Assembly: GCA_029204045.2 (NCBI GenBank)
Contig: CM055077.1
Location: 16,878,584-16,942,583 of the forward strand
Direction: 5' to 3'
Length of the DNA stretch: 64,000 nucleotides
From: Tillandsia leiboldiana
Lineage: Eukaryota > Streptophyta > Magnoliopsida > Poales > Bromeliaceae
Of this stretch, positions 25,501 to 37,500 are shown in pieces. The translations under genes were made by a program, and so were the position numbers. Position 1 is the first letter of the stretch, and every line of letters begins with the position of its first letter. The notes beneath the pieces were generated by a model that was not told the origin of the DNA, ran no database searches, and saw only the letters and a list, made by a program, of their open reading frames with translations.

Positions 25501-28500
25501 AAAATCGATGCCTCAAACTTATAAAGCCACAAAAACCATAATCATATGTAAGCATTTAAGTCTAACTGAACCGCCATCAATATCTATCTATTTAAGGTTA
25601 TAAAGCAATATAGCAAAAAGTAATCGTGGCAGAATCCTCGATAGAGGGGACCACTAGTGCGAGCTAGCTAAATCACGTTCTCACGTTCTCACGTCACAAC
25701 CTTATTTGCCTTCTCACTGACGGTACGTGTGAAGCCCTGTGGGGTGAGAAACCATTATGAGATTTTTCAGTGGGTACGACAGAGCCACGAAGGCAAGCTG
25801 TAATCACCGGGAACAAAAGGTAATCAAGAGATATAAATATATATGATCAGCTGGAATGAAAAGCCTACAGTAGCAAGATATGTATGAACAGAATATAAAT
25901 CTTGAATGTCGCTACTGAAAATGAATAACTGACCAACTTATATTCCTCAAAGGACCGATAGTTCAGATCAATGCCCAATTTGTAACCTATCATATGTGAT
26001 CAGCTGGAAATAGAGCTTATAGTAGCAAGATATGGATATGAACAGGATATCAACTAAAGTGCCACTACTATAAACGAATAATAACTAACTTATATGCCTC
26101 AAAGGACAAATAGTCCAAATCAGAACCCAATCCATAACCTGCTATATTGCCAATCCATAAACATTTCGAAAGTCACCTAACCTCCCTTATTGTCCCAGAA
26201 CACTCACTTTTGAGTATTGGGATAGATAGCCGCACACCAAGCGGTGCGATCCGAGTGCGAAAACCCCAAAACTAAACATGTTGGTTTTTCGAAAATGGCC
26301 ATTTTGGCTTCGCAACCCACCAATGGTTTCTCGCTACTCCATGCTTTGCACCAGCGAGTCCTTAACCAACCAATGAGGCTTTCCTATTGCTGCCACTAGC
26401 AGTAAAACCCGCCCTCCAAAAACAAGACCAAAACACCTACATTATTTAAATTAAACCACCGTTTAATGTGTCGTTTGCCTCAAGATCCAAACCAAAGGAC
26501 TCCCGGGCTTCGAACATCATGTTTGAACATTCTAGGATCAAGCCCATGTTGTCCGGGATAGTTGAGATGCAAAAAGCGTCATTGTGACATTTTGCCGAGC
26601 ATCTAATGCGCGTTGACAACAATACATAATATATAACTTGTATTAAAGTCTTACCAACGTTTCCCAAGTTAGGGAAACGATTCCAACCCGACCTTTGCTG
26701 GATCAACGTTGGGAGCCTCCGTTGATTTGTTGACGAAAAACGAGACCAAAATTGTGCCCATTGATGCGTTTGGAGCACGACGCGCCAGATCAGTGCCAAC
26801 GCCGCCCGCCAAAGTGCTTAGAGGCAAGCACTGCCACAAGGAGGGGTCCTGGAATACTGTGCTCCACCTACGGTGGTCTGCCATCGCAGCACAAGAAAGC
26901 TTTAGGAGGCTTAGCTCCAACCCGCACTGAGAACCGAGCCAGAATAGCGCCGCAGAGGACGGCGACAAAGCCTCAGCCTAGGGAGGAGGCTGCGCCAACA
27001 GATGATGGCCGAAGGGAGGGTGTGGTCGCCGGAGAGGCAATCCTGGCGGACCACAACCGGTGCCGACAGTCGGATCGCATCAGATATGGCCGGTGATGCT
27101 TAGGAGAAACTCGTGGCCGTAGGGGAGGAGATGGTTGAGGAAGGCTCGATTTGGGTCGGGCTTGCCACAGGCGACAGAGCACCGCCCTTTGGCGAGAACC
27201 AGGCTCGATTCGGGTTGGGCTTGCCATAGACGATAGAGCACCACCCTCTGGCGGTGGTGCTCGCTGGAGAAACTGCCGCGGAGGAGATCTCGGCTGGAGC
27301 CGAGACCAAGAGCCGTTGCCGTCGCTTGCAGCCGCGCACAGGGAGAGTAAAGGAGATCACGACCTTGGGGATCTATTGCTGACCAAGCTAGGTGGCCGAC
27401 CACAACTGGTGCCGGCTGCCGGATTGCATCCGATCTGGCCGGTGACGCCTAGGAGCAACTTGCAGCCGTTTGGGAGGAGATGGTCGAGGAAGGCTTGATT
27501 CGGGTTGGGCTTGCCACAGGTGAGAGAGCACTACGCCCTGGCGGGGGTGCTCGTCGGAGAAACTGCCGCGAAGATCTCAGCCAGAGCTGAGACCAAGAGC
27601 CCGCAGCCGCCCGTGTGCAGGTAGAGAAAAGGAGATCACGGCCTTGGGGATACACAGTTGGCCGAGCTAGGTGGTCGGAGGCCTGGGTGGCGTTGGCGGC
27701 TAGAGGTGGGAGGTGTGCGGATCAAGGAGAAAATGAGGAGAGGGGCGGCAAGGGCTTTGAACCCTAGGAAAGTCTCCGATCTTGCGACTTATACCTTCGC
27801 GCACAATTGCGTTGAGGTCCATTCTCAAAAATCGCGAGCACACCCTCCTATCGCAGCTGTAAATTGCATTCGAGTCCTTCGAAGATCAATAATTATCACC
27901 CTGACTCGAATTTAGGGCCAAAATGCAATTTCGAGTTTTTTTTCGATCTTCCGTTTGCGGAAAACTCCTTCAAAATCTTTTCGTTTTGACCCAAATTTTA
28001 GATGAACGTTCTTTACTGTGTTCATAGCCTTGTCGTCAAAAAACATTGCGATTCCGCACATGAAATGTTGGCACTTTTCGAATCTGAACACCGTTTACGC
28101 GTTTTACGGTCGCGATAGTAAACTCCAAGCGACTGATTCATCTTCAAAATTTCTTACTCAGATTTTTAGCATTTGTAGAGCTTTGAGTTCCTAAAATTTT
28201 GACCGTAAGTTTTCCAATTTTCGTGCATAAAATGCTGACCTTTTTGAGACCGGACTGTTGATCGCACGATTTTTCGATAAATTCTTGATCCCGGCTTTTC
28301 GTTTTCAACTTAAAACCTTTCTGGTTTGCGACCAGAAAAAGTTGCTCATCATAATTCACTTCCATGATTATCTCCACAAATTTACAGCTTGGATCCTTCG
28401 CATAAAAAATCAATTTCATTAATTATTATGGAAAAATTACAGCTAGGTCCTCTGAACTTTACATTTTCTATTTAGAACCCTTGGGCTCTACAGTATTGGT

Positions 28501-31500
28501 CTAGTATCTAAGCATCGGCAAGAAACCAAGCGAAGTCCCACGGAGTATCAATAAACCCAGACAGAATCTATGCTCACAAGCATGTCCAATAACAAGATAA
28601 TAAGCCGCCTTGCTCTAGAACTCAAGTATCAATGTATAATAAGAAAAGATGCATATCTCAAGAAAGCATATTATAACGCAGGGAAAGTAAACTAGTATAA
28701 GACATCGGGTATACAGAATAATGAATCATGAGTGATGCTCTAGTATGATATTTTCAAACAGGTTATATTAGGATAACCAAATAACTGCAAAGTACCAACT
28801 TTAGACGGGTGCACCCACCTATGCACGATAAACCATGACACAAAAGGATTGACCAAGGATCAGACAAAGGATTGGAGCACCTACCTATGGTGGCATCACC
28901 ACAGCTGGCCGAATCTGTTGAGGATCAGCCAAGATCGATTCGCTAACAATCACTTCGAGACAAAATGTATCGAAGCAAAGCTATATATACCCTTGATATG
29001 CGATAATAGGATAGAGCGAGAGGGTTTAGTTTTCCTATCGAAAGCTTCCATTGGAAACCAATTTGACGATGCGGGAAGTAGGATGACGTAGCATGGCCCC
29101 CGATTCACTACCATGCATGGAGATATCGACAAGGGATCGCTAGCTATAGGGATGAAGTAAGAGCAAGGGAGAACATGCAATTTGGCTGGGGAAGGGTAGA
29201 TTTTGACCAAAGGAGGAGGAAAGTGTTAAGGATTTTTGTATTGGCGTATTTCGTGAAGTAGATTGAGTCTTGAAGATTGAAGTTGAAAACTTGTCGATCA
29301 CATACATTAATCTCAAGAAGAATGGATTCAAAATATTTAGGTATGTTAAACTAAATATTTGTGATGATTTGAATACATTCTTATAGTTTAGAAACACTTG
29401 GAATAGTTTTCATGGCATAAAAATAAAAAACTGGACATTTTGCGTGTTCAGGATTCGGATCAGACACATCCAGTCCGGACCCCGAACATGGTTTGGTTCA
29501 TGCGAAATACCAGTCCGGATCAACCCTCTTTCAGTCCGGACCCCGAACATTGTTTTTTATATATCGCATGAATCAGTCCGGATCAGACCCCATCCAGTCT
29601 GGACCCCGAACTATATTTCTGGGAATTTTCCTGGTTGTGACGATAGTCCGGATTAGACTAATTCCAGTCCGGACTGCCGTGCGGGAAAAATCTGTTTTAG
29701 GCAGTTTTTGATTCTTATCTCTTTCCAAAACGTTTCTAGCCTATAAATAGACCCTAAGATCATCTTTTAGGGTATTCCAAAAAGGGATAAAAAAAAATCC
29801 ACATATAGAGAAGAAAGGAAAACACGTTTTTTTTTCATGTTTCTTCATCTATATTGATCAATTTGATTCTAGGGTTTTCCAAACTCTTTATTTCTTGTAG
29901 AATCAAATTGATGAATACTTAGATAGTGTTTTCTTGTCTATCTATGATTATCTAAGTATTTGAAATCATCACCACCAATAAACAAACAATAATTTTCGAA
30001 AGGAACGTCGGCGCGTGGATTCGCGTGGCCTTGTGGATTCAAGGTGTATCGACTTCGTGGATTCGGAGTTAGGCGCGTTCGTGTGATCGACTCGTGCTAT
30101 ATTGGTGAAGACCATGGATTCGGTTGGACGTCGTGGATTCGACGTTAGACTTCGTGGATTCGAAGTTGGACGCAAATCGTGTAATCGAGGCGCGTCAGAG
30201 CGTATGGAAAATGTTGAATCGTGAGTGTGTGTTATATCACCTCGTACGTGTTTAATCATAGTGGATTTTTTCGTGTGATCGGTCCCGTGGTTTTTTACTC
30301 CTGGATTGGAGTTTTTCACATAAAAATCTTGCGTACATTTTTTATTTTCCGCATTGTGTTATTTTTACGCAAAGATTTCTGAGTTTTATTATTTACACCT
30401 ATTCACCCCCCCTCTAGGTGATTTTTTCTCTATTTAGATACTTGGATTCCATAACTCACAGAAATGTGCCCGTACGAGCTGAAGGGAAGCCGTCGGGCTG
30501 GAGGAGAGGGTGGCGTCGGCATACGGACGACAATGAGAGGGTATAAGCTTGAGACAGAAAGGGTGACAATGGTGAGGATTAGGGTTAAGTGCCAAAATAA
30601 ACTCTAGGTGTCACACCCCGGGTGTAAACCAGAACCCGGGCCCGTCTACAGATCCGCCGTGCACACGGTATTTCCCGTGTACACGAAGCGTCGGTAACCT
30701 GCTCAGATATAAGAAATAATAATAAAGGAGCATAAAATCAGAGCTGAACTAAAACTACTACATCTCAGACAAAAGCTGGAAATAAGTAAAGAACAACTGT
30801 AAAATAAATACAAGTATCTCTCCCAGCTCACCACAAATACAACTAGCTGGCTAAAGCCAGACCCAAAATGAAATACAATAAAGCTGTCTGAGAAGATAGG
30901 GTACACCAAAACTCCAGCTAGCAACTGTCGGGTGGACACTCTAACTAGTCCGCTATCCTCTTACCTCGATCAGATGCTGACGGCCCAGCAACTCTCGCAG
31001 AGGACTCTGCAAAACAAAGGGGGAAAAACAAAGAAAAGACGATGGGGGGTGAGAACTACTATAAAAACAGTAGCCTCCCCTAGTGGGTAAAGCCTCACAC
31101 TCTGACATGCCCACTAGGTCAACCAGAGGCCAACAAGGAAAGAAGGGGTGGTAAGCTATAAAGATAACTACAGATGAAAATGCTACCACTAGTATGCCTC
31201 TAAAATGCCGAGCTAAAAGAATAGCTAAATGTATGCATCAGTACAAGAATGTCTGCATGAATAAATCCAATCGATAGACCAGTAATCATTGGCACTGCCT
31301 GCTCTGCTGTTGAACTCAAGAACTCAAGCGCGGGATACAGACCGACTTCGAACCGGTACGGTCGCATCCCAAAGTAAGTAACAGATCGGCCTCGTACCGT
31401 CCGATCGCATACAAAAGTAAGTAACAGGCCGGCCTCAATCCGTCCGGTCGCACACTCCGGAGTGGCATTCGAGGGGAGCGACCCACACGAGTAAAGTGTC

Positions 31501-34500
31501 ACTGTATCAAGTATTACTGTATCGAGTATCACTGTATCAAGTATTACGATAAAGCAGGACTGGATCATGACAATGATCAAAGTGGGGAAAAACCCTCTAC
31601 TAAAGATAACCCGAACCCCCAATCAATGCGATAATAATCAATAAGTGGGAAACTTCATCCACTAGAGGAATCCTATCCCCAAATCTGATGCATAAGTAAA
31701 CATCCGGTCAAGTGCCCAAGGTCCGCGGTCGCCGCAATAACCCAAAACCACAATCTAGTATGACAAACCCACTTAACAAACCCGGCTACACTATCCTACA
31801 ACCCTGCTCAACCCGAGCAATATCACAAGTAGCACAAAGAAAGGAGAAGAGATGCCAACATGGTTTCTCCTAAGTCAAATCCCAATGATAGTGTAGCAGT
31901 AAATAGTGGCTTATTTATATGTCCATTCAAGCATGCAATTGTCTCAGTATTTTAATCTATTTCACATGAATAGTTATGACATAGCAACGAGTGCCGACAC
32001 TAATGTCTCAAAGTGATGATCCCTATTTGCATAATCACTAAGTACTAACATACAACTGATCATACTGTTCCAGATAATTAAATACTTTAACAGGAGTGAT
32101 TATGGCATAACGATCATGTTCCAATACCATTGTCTCAATCGCATGGATAGGCTATCAATTATGTGGTCCCTTTTTGCATGCAAGGTTTATCAATATCTGT
32201 TCAACATTTTCTAACATCGGGTTATTCTGATATTTCTAGTGAGCATACCAAAAGAGAGGGATACAACAACCACCCACCTCGAGAAGCGTGCACTACAACA
32301 ATACGAGATCCCTCGCTGCCAAGATCCTCAATCTCCAACAATCTCCACAATACGAGGACTGCGATAACACTGCAAACATACCAACCAAAGTCCAATTAAA
32401 CATACAATTCCACAATCAATCGCTGTCCCCTAAAATCAGTCAAGAAGATGCTCGATTTTCACCTGTAAGAGGGACTCCGAAAAATCCAACAAAAATACTG
32501 CTGCGATCGTCGCGTCGAGCCCTTCGAAACGAGTACCTGCACGTCCCAAACCGAGCTTTGTAGGTCAAGTTACAAAATCGACAAAGTGACCACCTCAAAA
32601 ATCCCAAGTATAAAATCTGTAGAACTTTGCTCTGAAAAGTGGGATTTTCACCTTCGAAGCAACCTCAGAAAAATCCAGGAAAAATACGATGATGTTCCTT
32701 GCGATGCGTAGATAGAAATCGAGTATTGGCACGCCTCAATCCGATGTCCGAGCGCGAAGATATCGACAGAATACTCCGGTGCTGTCCAAAAATCACACAG
32801 CAAACAGGGGGTCAACAGTGCCTCAGAAACCGTGCCAAAAGTCTGGAATACGATGAAACGACCAACACGAAAAACGAAGCCCTACCTCTCAGGAACACAC
32901 CGGCGCAAGAATCGTCGAAAACGATGGTCGGAGAAGTCCAGGGGAGTCCTCGGACCGAAACGCGACGAAAAGGGTAAATAAGGAAAGTGCGTCGCAGTGC
33001 GCCGGAAAAATGCAATCTCGAAGTGCGTGCCACCAAAAATCCTGGAACTCCTCCACAAGGTGTAGAATAAAAAGGTGAGCAAAAACTCTAAAAGGCTCTC
33101 TCTCTGAAATGGCCCAGAAAACCCACAAATGAAGGCCCAAAGGGCCTATTTATAGGCAAAAGCCCATAAGCACCTTTTTCTGGATTCGGGCGCACCTTTT
33201 CGGGCGCCCGAATCCAACAGTCGGATTTTGCCGCGCCGCCAGCTCGTCCGACCAGCGCCCGAATCTTCCTGCGTGCGACACGTGTCCCCCGAACAGGCAA
33301 CAGCGGTGCAAGCGTGCCCGGGTGATGCCACGTGTCCCGCACCAGGTCAAAGGGGTGGTTGGCGCCCGCCAATGGCCGGGCGCCACGTGTCCCGCCCGGG
33401 GAACCCGCTGACCGGTCGCGCCGCCTCGCCGGTCGCGCCGCCCGCACCCCACGTGCGCACGCGCCCCGAGGCGCCGGTGCACATTTCCGTGGACCGCGCC
33501 GAAAAAGCCAGCCAATCTCATGCTGCCACGTGTCGTCGCGCCCGGTCTATGCACCAGCGCGGGGTTCCGTGGACCGCGCATCGCGCGCCGGCCATTCCTG
33601 AGGCGCCACGTGTCCCCGCGCCGGGTCCATGCGCCACCCGGCGCTGCTCTGTGGACCGCGCACTGTGAACCGACCAATAATAGGCCGCCACGTGGCACCC
33701 AGCCCGTCTACGGCCTCCCCCATGCACCAGAATCCACTGAAAACTTCTAGGAGTCCGTTTTTGGGCATCCGGACTCAGAATTTAACAAGCAAATAGCCGT
33801 TTTCAAGCGTTTTTCCGTGCCGAATCCAAATCCAACCTCTGTTTGGCCTAAAACCTTTTCTAAAATTCGGCAAAAGCAGCCGAAGGCCAATCCAGCTAAC
33901 AATAACTCACAGGGTCCATCTGTGGCATTCCTTTGATGCACTATGGGCCAGACACACCATCAATAGGTGTTTAACACAGTGGATTCACGGGAAAAAGCTA
34001 CATGGGGTTCAGGGGCCGTACACTAGGTCCCCTAGTTTCGCTTTTATAGGGCGTCGATATTGCACCCTAGCCCTTGAGTAGGTACATAATCCTCCACAGC
34101 CCCTTCTCCAGTTCAAATCAACGGATATTTCGCACGAGAGCCCCTCAAAATGAATAAAATAAATCCCACTCACATAAAATGATAGTTTGCGCTTGTGTCT
34201 CCCAACTTTTCCAATTCAAAATCCTCGATTACTACACTGCCATTAAGATGCAGCCTCGGTTTGCCAATTAGATGGGCATATATGAACCATTCCACTTCGG
34301 AGGGAAGCATCGTTCTTAGGGGTGCTATCATGCCTCAGGGCTCTTTTATAAAGATTTTTTGAAAAAAGTGTTGTTTGAAAATTAAATTGTGGAAAATACC
34401 TAATTATTTATTATTATATTTTTTTTTTGTTGAAACTTGCCTTTCCCACGGGACGTACAGACCCGCCACAAACACAGATTTCTCTGTCCACACGGACAGA

Positions 34501-37500
34501 GTTTCTCCTGTATTTTCATGGCGTACCAAACTGTTACAATACCATACAACACACAACTCACACTCACACCAACCCAGCATACATACAAGCAGATGCGTAT
34601 GCACATACAACTAACCGGTCCTTATTAATTCGATACATGCTTTGAGGCTACAGTGTCCTTACCGCAGATAATGCGAATACATATTACATCAACCATTTAT
34701 AACCATCTACCGTTTAAAAGTGTTTCCCATCCGGAAACTTTCTTTTAAAGATCTAAGCATGAGAAAAAAAGCAAAAACCATTTTGAAAACCTCTCTGAAA
34801 ATCGCTTCTCACACGGAAACAATGCCTTGTTGAATTTCAGTTACCACGAGGGGTAGAAAATTATTTTTCTATAAAACCTTAAAACCAAATTCATCCTCCA
34901 TTAAGCCAAAAGTCAATACCAGTTCCAAAAGCTATAAATCCACAAAAATCAAAGCCTCAACTCATAAAGCCACAAAACCATAACCATAACCGTAATCGTA
35001 ACCATTTAAGTATGAGGTAAACTAGTCTTACTGAACCACTGAACCTCTATTTATTAAACATAAAAAGGGAGTAAGAAAGGGTAAACCAAAGGGGGACCGC
35101 TAATGCGGGCTATCTATATCGAGAAACCTCATGTCGCGCCCTGAAATGCCTCCTCACCCGTGCTACCTATGGAAAACCGTGGGGTGAAAAACCAAACTGT
35201 GATTTTCCAGTGGACACGACAAAGCCATGAAGGCAAGCCATGTTCACTGAAAAAGAAAATAGTGGAAATATATATGATACGATATATATGAACAGAAATG
35301 TAAACCTACAGTAGCAATAGGAACCAGTATAACTAATAAATACTAAAATACTGCTACTGTAAAGAAGCCTATCTACTATATGCCATGATGGATAGATAGT
35401 CCAAATCCTGTACCCATTCCACAACCTGCCTTATTGGCCCGTCGACTTTAGGCACTGCCTGCCACTGCTATGCAATAAAACTAAGCCACATGTCACGAAG
35501 GATGACCTATTCGGATAAGTAAACCCCTTGTCGGTGGCCAAACTGACCCGATGTATACGAATACTCCCAAACGCAGTGGCTAATCACAAATAATCCTCAG
35601 CAAAAAGTCGATAACCGTAGCTAAAGCCAATACCGTGGCGTAAGAATGCTGAGAACCATGATCGAATAGATAAAGTAATGAAGATCCACCTATATATACC
35701 ATAAATCCTAAGTAACCTTCGGCGAAAAGCCGACTACTGTGGTCGAAGCCAATGCTGTGGCGTATAGATGCCAAGAATCGTGACCAATAGGTCAGTCCAA
35801 AAAGTATATATGTATGTATATGTAGATGCCATGCCATTTGGACCTAAAGGTCCCCAAATAGTCGAGTAGTAATAGAGCCTACTCTACTTGTCAAGAACCA
35901 GTCTACCACTATGCAAGATAGTGATACGACAATACCAGGAAGTATATATATGTAGATGCCATGCCATTTGAACCTAAAGGTCCCTAGATAGTCGAGTAGA
36001 ATAGAGCCTACTCTGCATGTCAAGAACCAGCGTACCACTATGCAAGATAGTAATACAACATTGCCAGGAATAGTGAAATGATACTGACATGTAGAGAAAA
36101 TACCGAATGCTATGATTTGTAAAGGAGGAAATTGAGAGGTATTGCCTCACAGATTACCAGCTCGAAACACCCACCTTTACCGTGAATCAGTCTTGGGTAG
36201 TCGTCTCTCCACCGGTGCCTCTTTCGCTTATGCCCGGACCTATGTGAAGTCCAACCCAAACTCGCTAATTACCATGACCCATGACTTCAATTATGAATTC
36301 AAATAAACGCACGATCGAATTTCCGGATTTTGTTAAATGGTTATTGAAAACTCTCCCGGTCATCGCATCGACTCGTCAGAACACCACCCCAGCCTATGGG
36401 GTGTCCCGACATAAGTCACACACCTAACCTACCTCACCCGTTATCCCAAAACATCAATTTACCGTTGTTGGGACAGTCGCACGAAAAGTGCGCCGAAATG
36501 GAAAATCGAAACCCCTAAAAATCACCGGTTTGGTTTTCGGAATGTCAAATTTGACACCGGAATCACTCGCAGCCCTCTCGATGCGACCAGAGGTGTCAAA
36601 CCTCACCAAAAGACTAGCCAATTAAGGCTCAACCACTACTGCAAACAGCAGCAACCTGCGCGACATTGATTCGCGCCCGAAATCCCCCGATTTTCGCATT
36701 TCGAGATCTGGTTCAACCCCGAAGTGTTTCAAAACATTTCGAACTTCACCCTACCTTCCTCGCTGTCGGAGAGCACTCGTTTTTGAGTGTCGGGACAGCC
36801 ACACGCCAAGTGGTGCAAACCGTGTTAAAAAACCACAAAACTAGCCGTATCAGGTTCCAGAAAAATGTTGTTTTGGCTTTGGAACCCATCTACAGTCTCT
36901 CGCTGGTCTGTATTTCGCACCAGCGAGTCCCCTAACCAGCCAACGAGGCCTCCCTACCGCTGCAACCAGCAACAAGACCCGCTCCGCGGAATCGGAACCA
37001 AAATCCTATCATTTTAAGTGTCGTTTGCTGTAGGATCCGAACCAAGGGTTCCTAGACTTCGAACATCATGTTTGAACATCCAACACCTGTGCCTATACTA
37101 TCCAGGACAGTTGTGACGCGAAAAAGTGTCACCTTGGCATTTTGCCAAACATCCAACATGCGCTAAACAATTATATGTCGAAAATAGGTGGTTTAGAGTC
37201 TTTACCAACGTTCCAGTGACTTTGAGGTGGACTGAAAGCACCCAGAGGCGGGCAACTCTGAACACTGTGCTTGTGGTCAGGAGCGCCTGTGATAGCCAAC
37301 GATAGAAGTTGGGCCAACCTATTCGCCGAAATGGAAGTCCACGAGAGCGCACGATTTGGATGTGTTCATTGTAGCAACTAAAGGCAACACTGAGGTGAGC
37401 ACCAGTATCGGGGAGGTCCAAGGAATGCCGTGCTCACCTACCGGAGGTATGTCGGTGACCGGAGGTGGCTGGAGAAGCAGGCTCGACCAGGGGAGACCCT

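Larger units (their letters stand above)
30609..34022 (-). mobile_element. 3.4-kb Ty3/gypsy solo LTR, copy B
   Basis: Starts TGTCACACCCCGGG, ends AGGGGCCGTACA, and is flanked by the perfect 5-bp duplication CTAGG (30604-30608 and 34023-34027). Length is 3414 bp with no internal domain. In minus-strand order it has a GC-rich U3 with seven CACGTG motifs, a TATA box, a long R/U5 and the conserved hairpin. It is a relative of copy A and of 50520-53958. Confidence 0.9.

Noticed and set aside
33088..33768. Open frames up to 182 codons on both strands
   Set aside because: By-products of the GC-rich U3 of gypsy solo LTR B; no conserved domain.
30609..34022. Complete retrotransposon
   Set aside because: A perfect 5-bp duplication flanks a single LTR and no gag, pol, PBS or second LTR lies inside.
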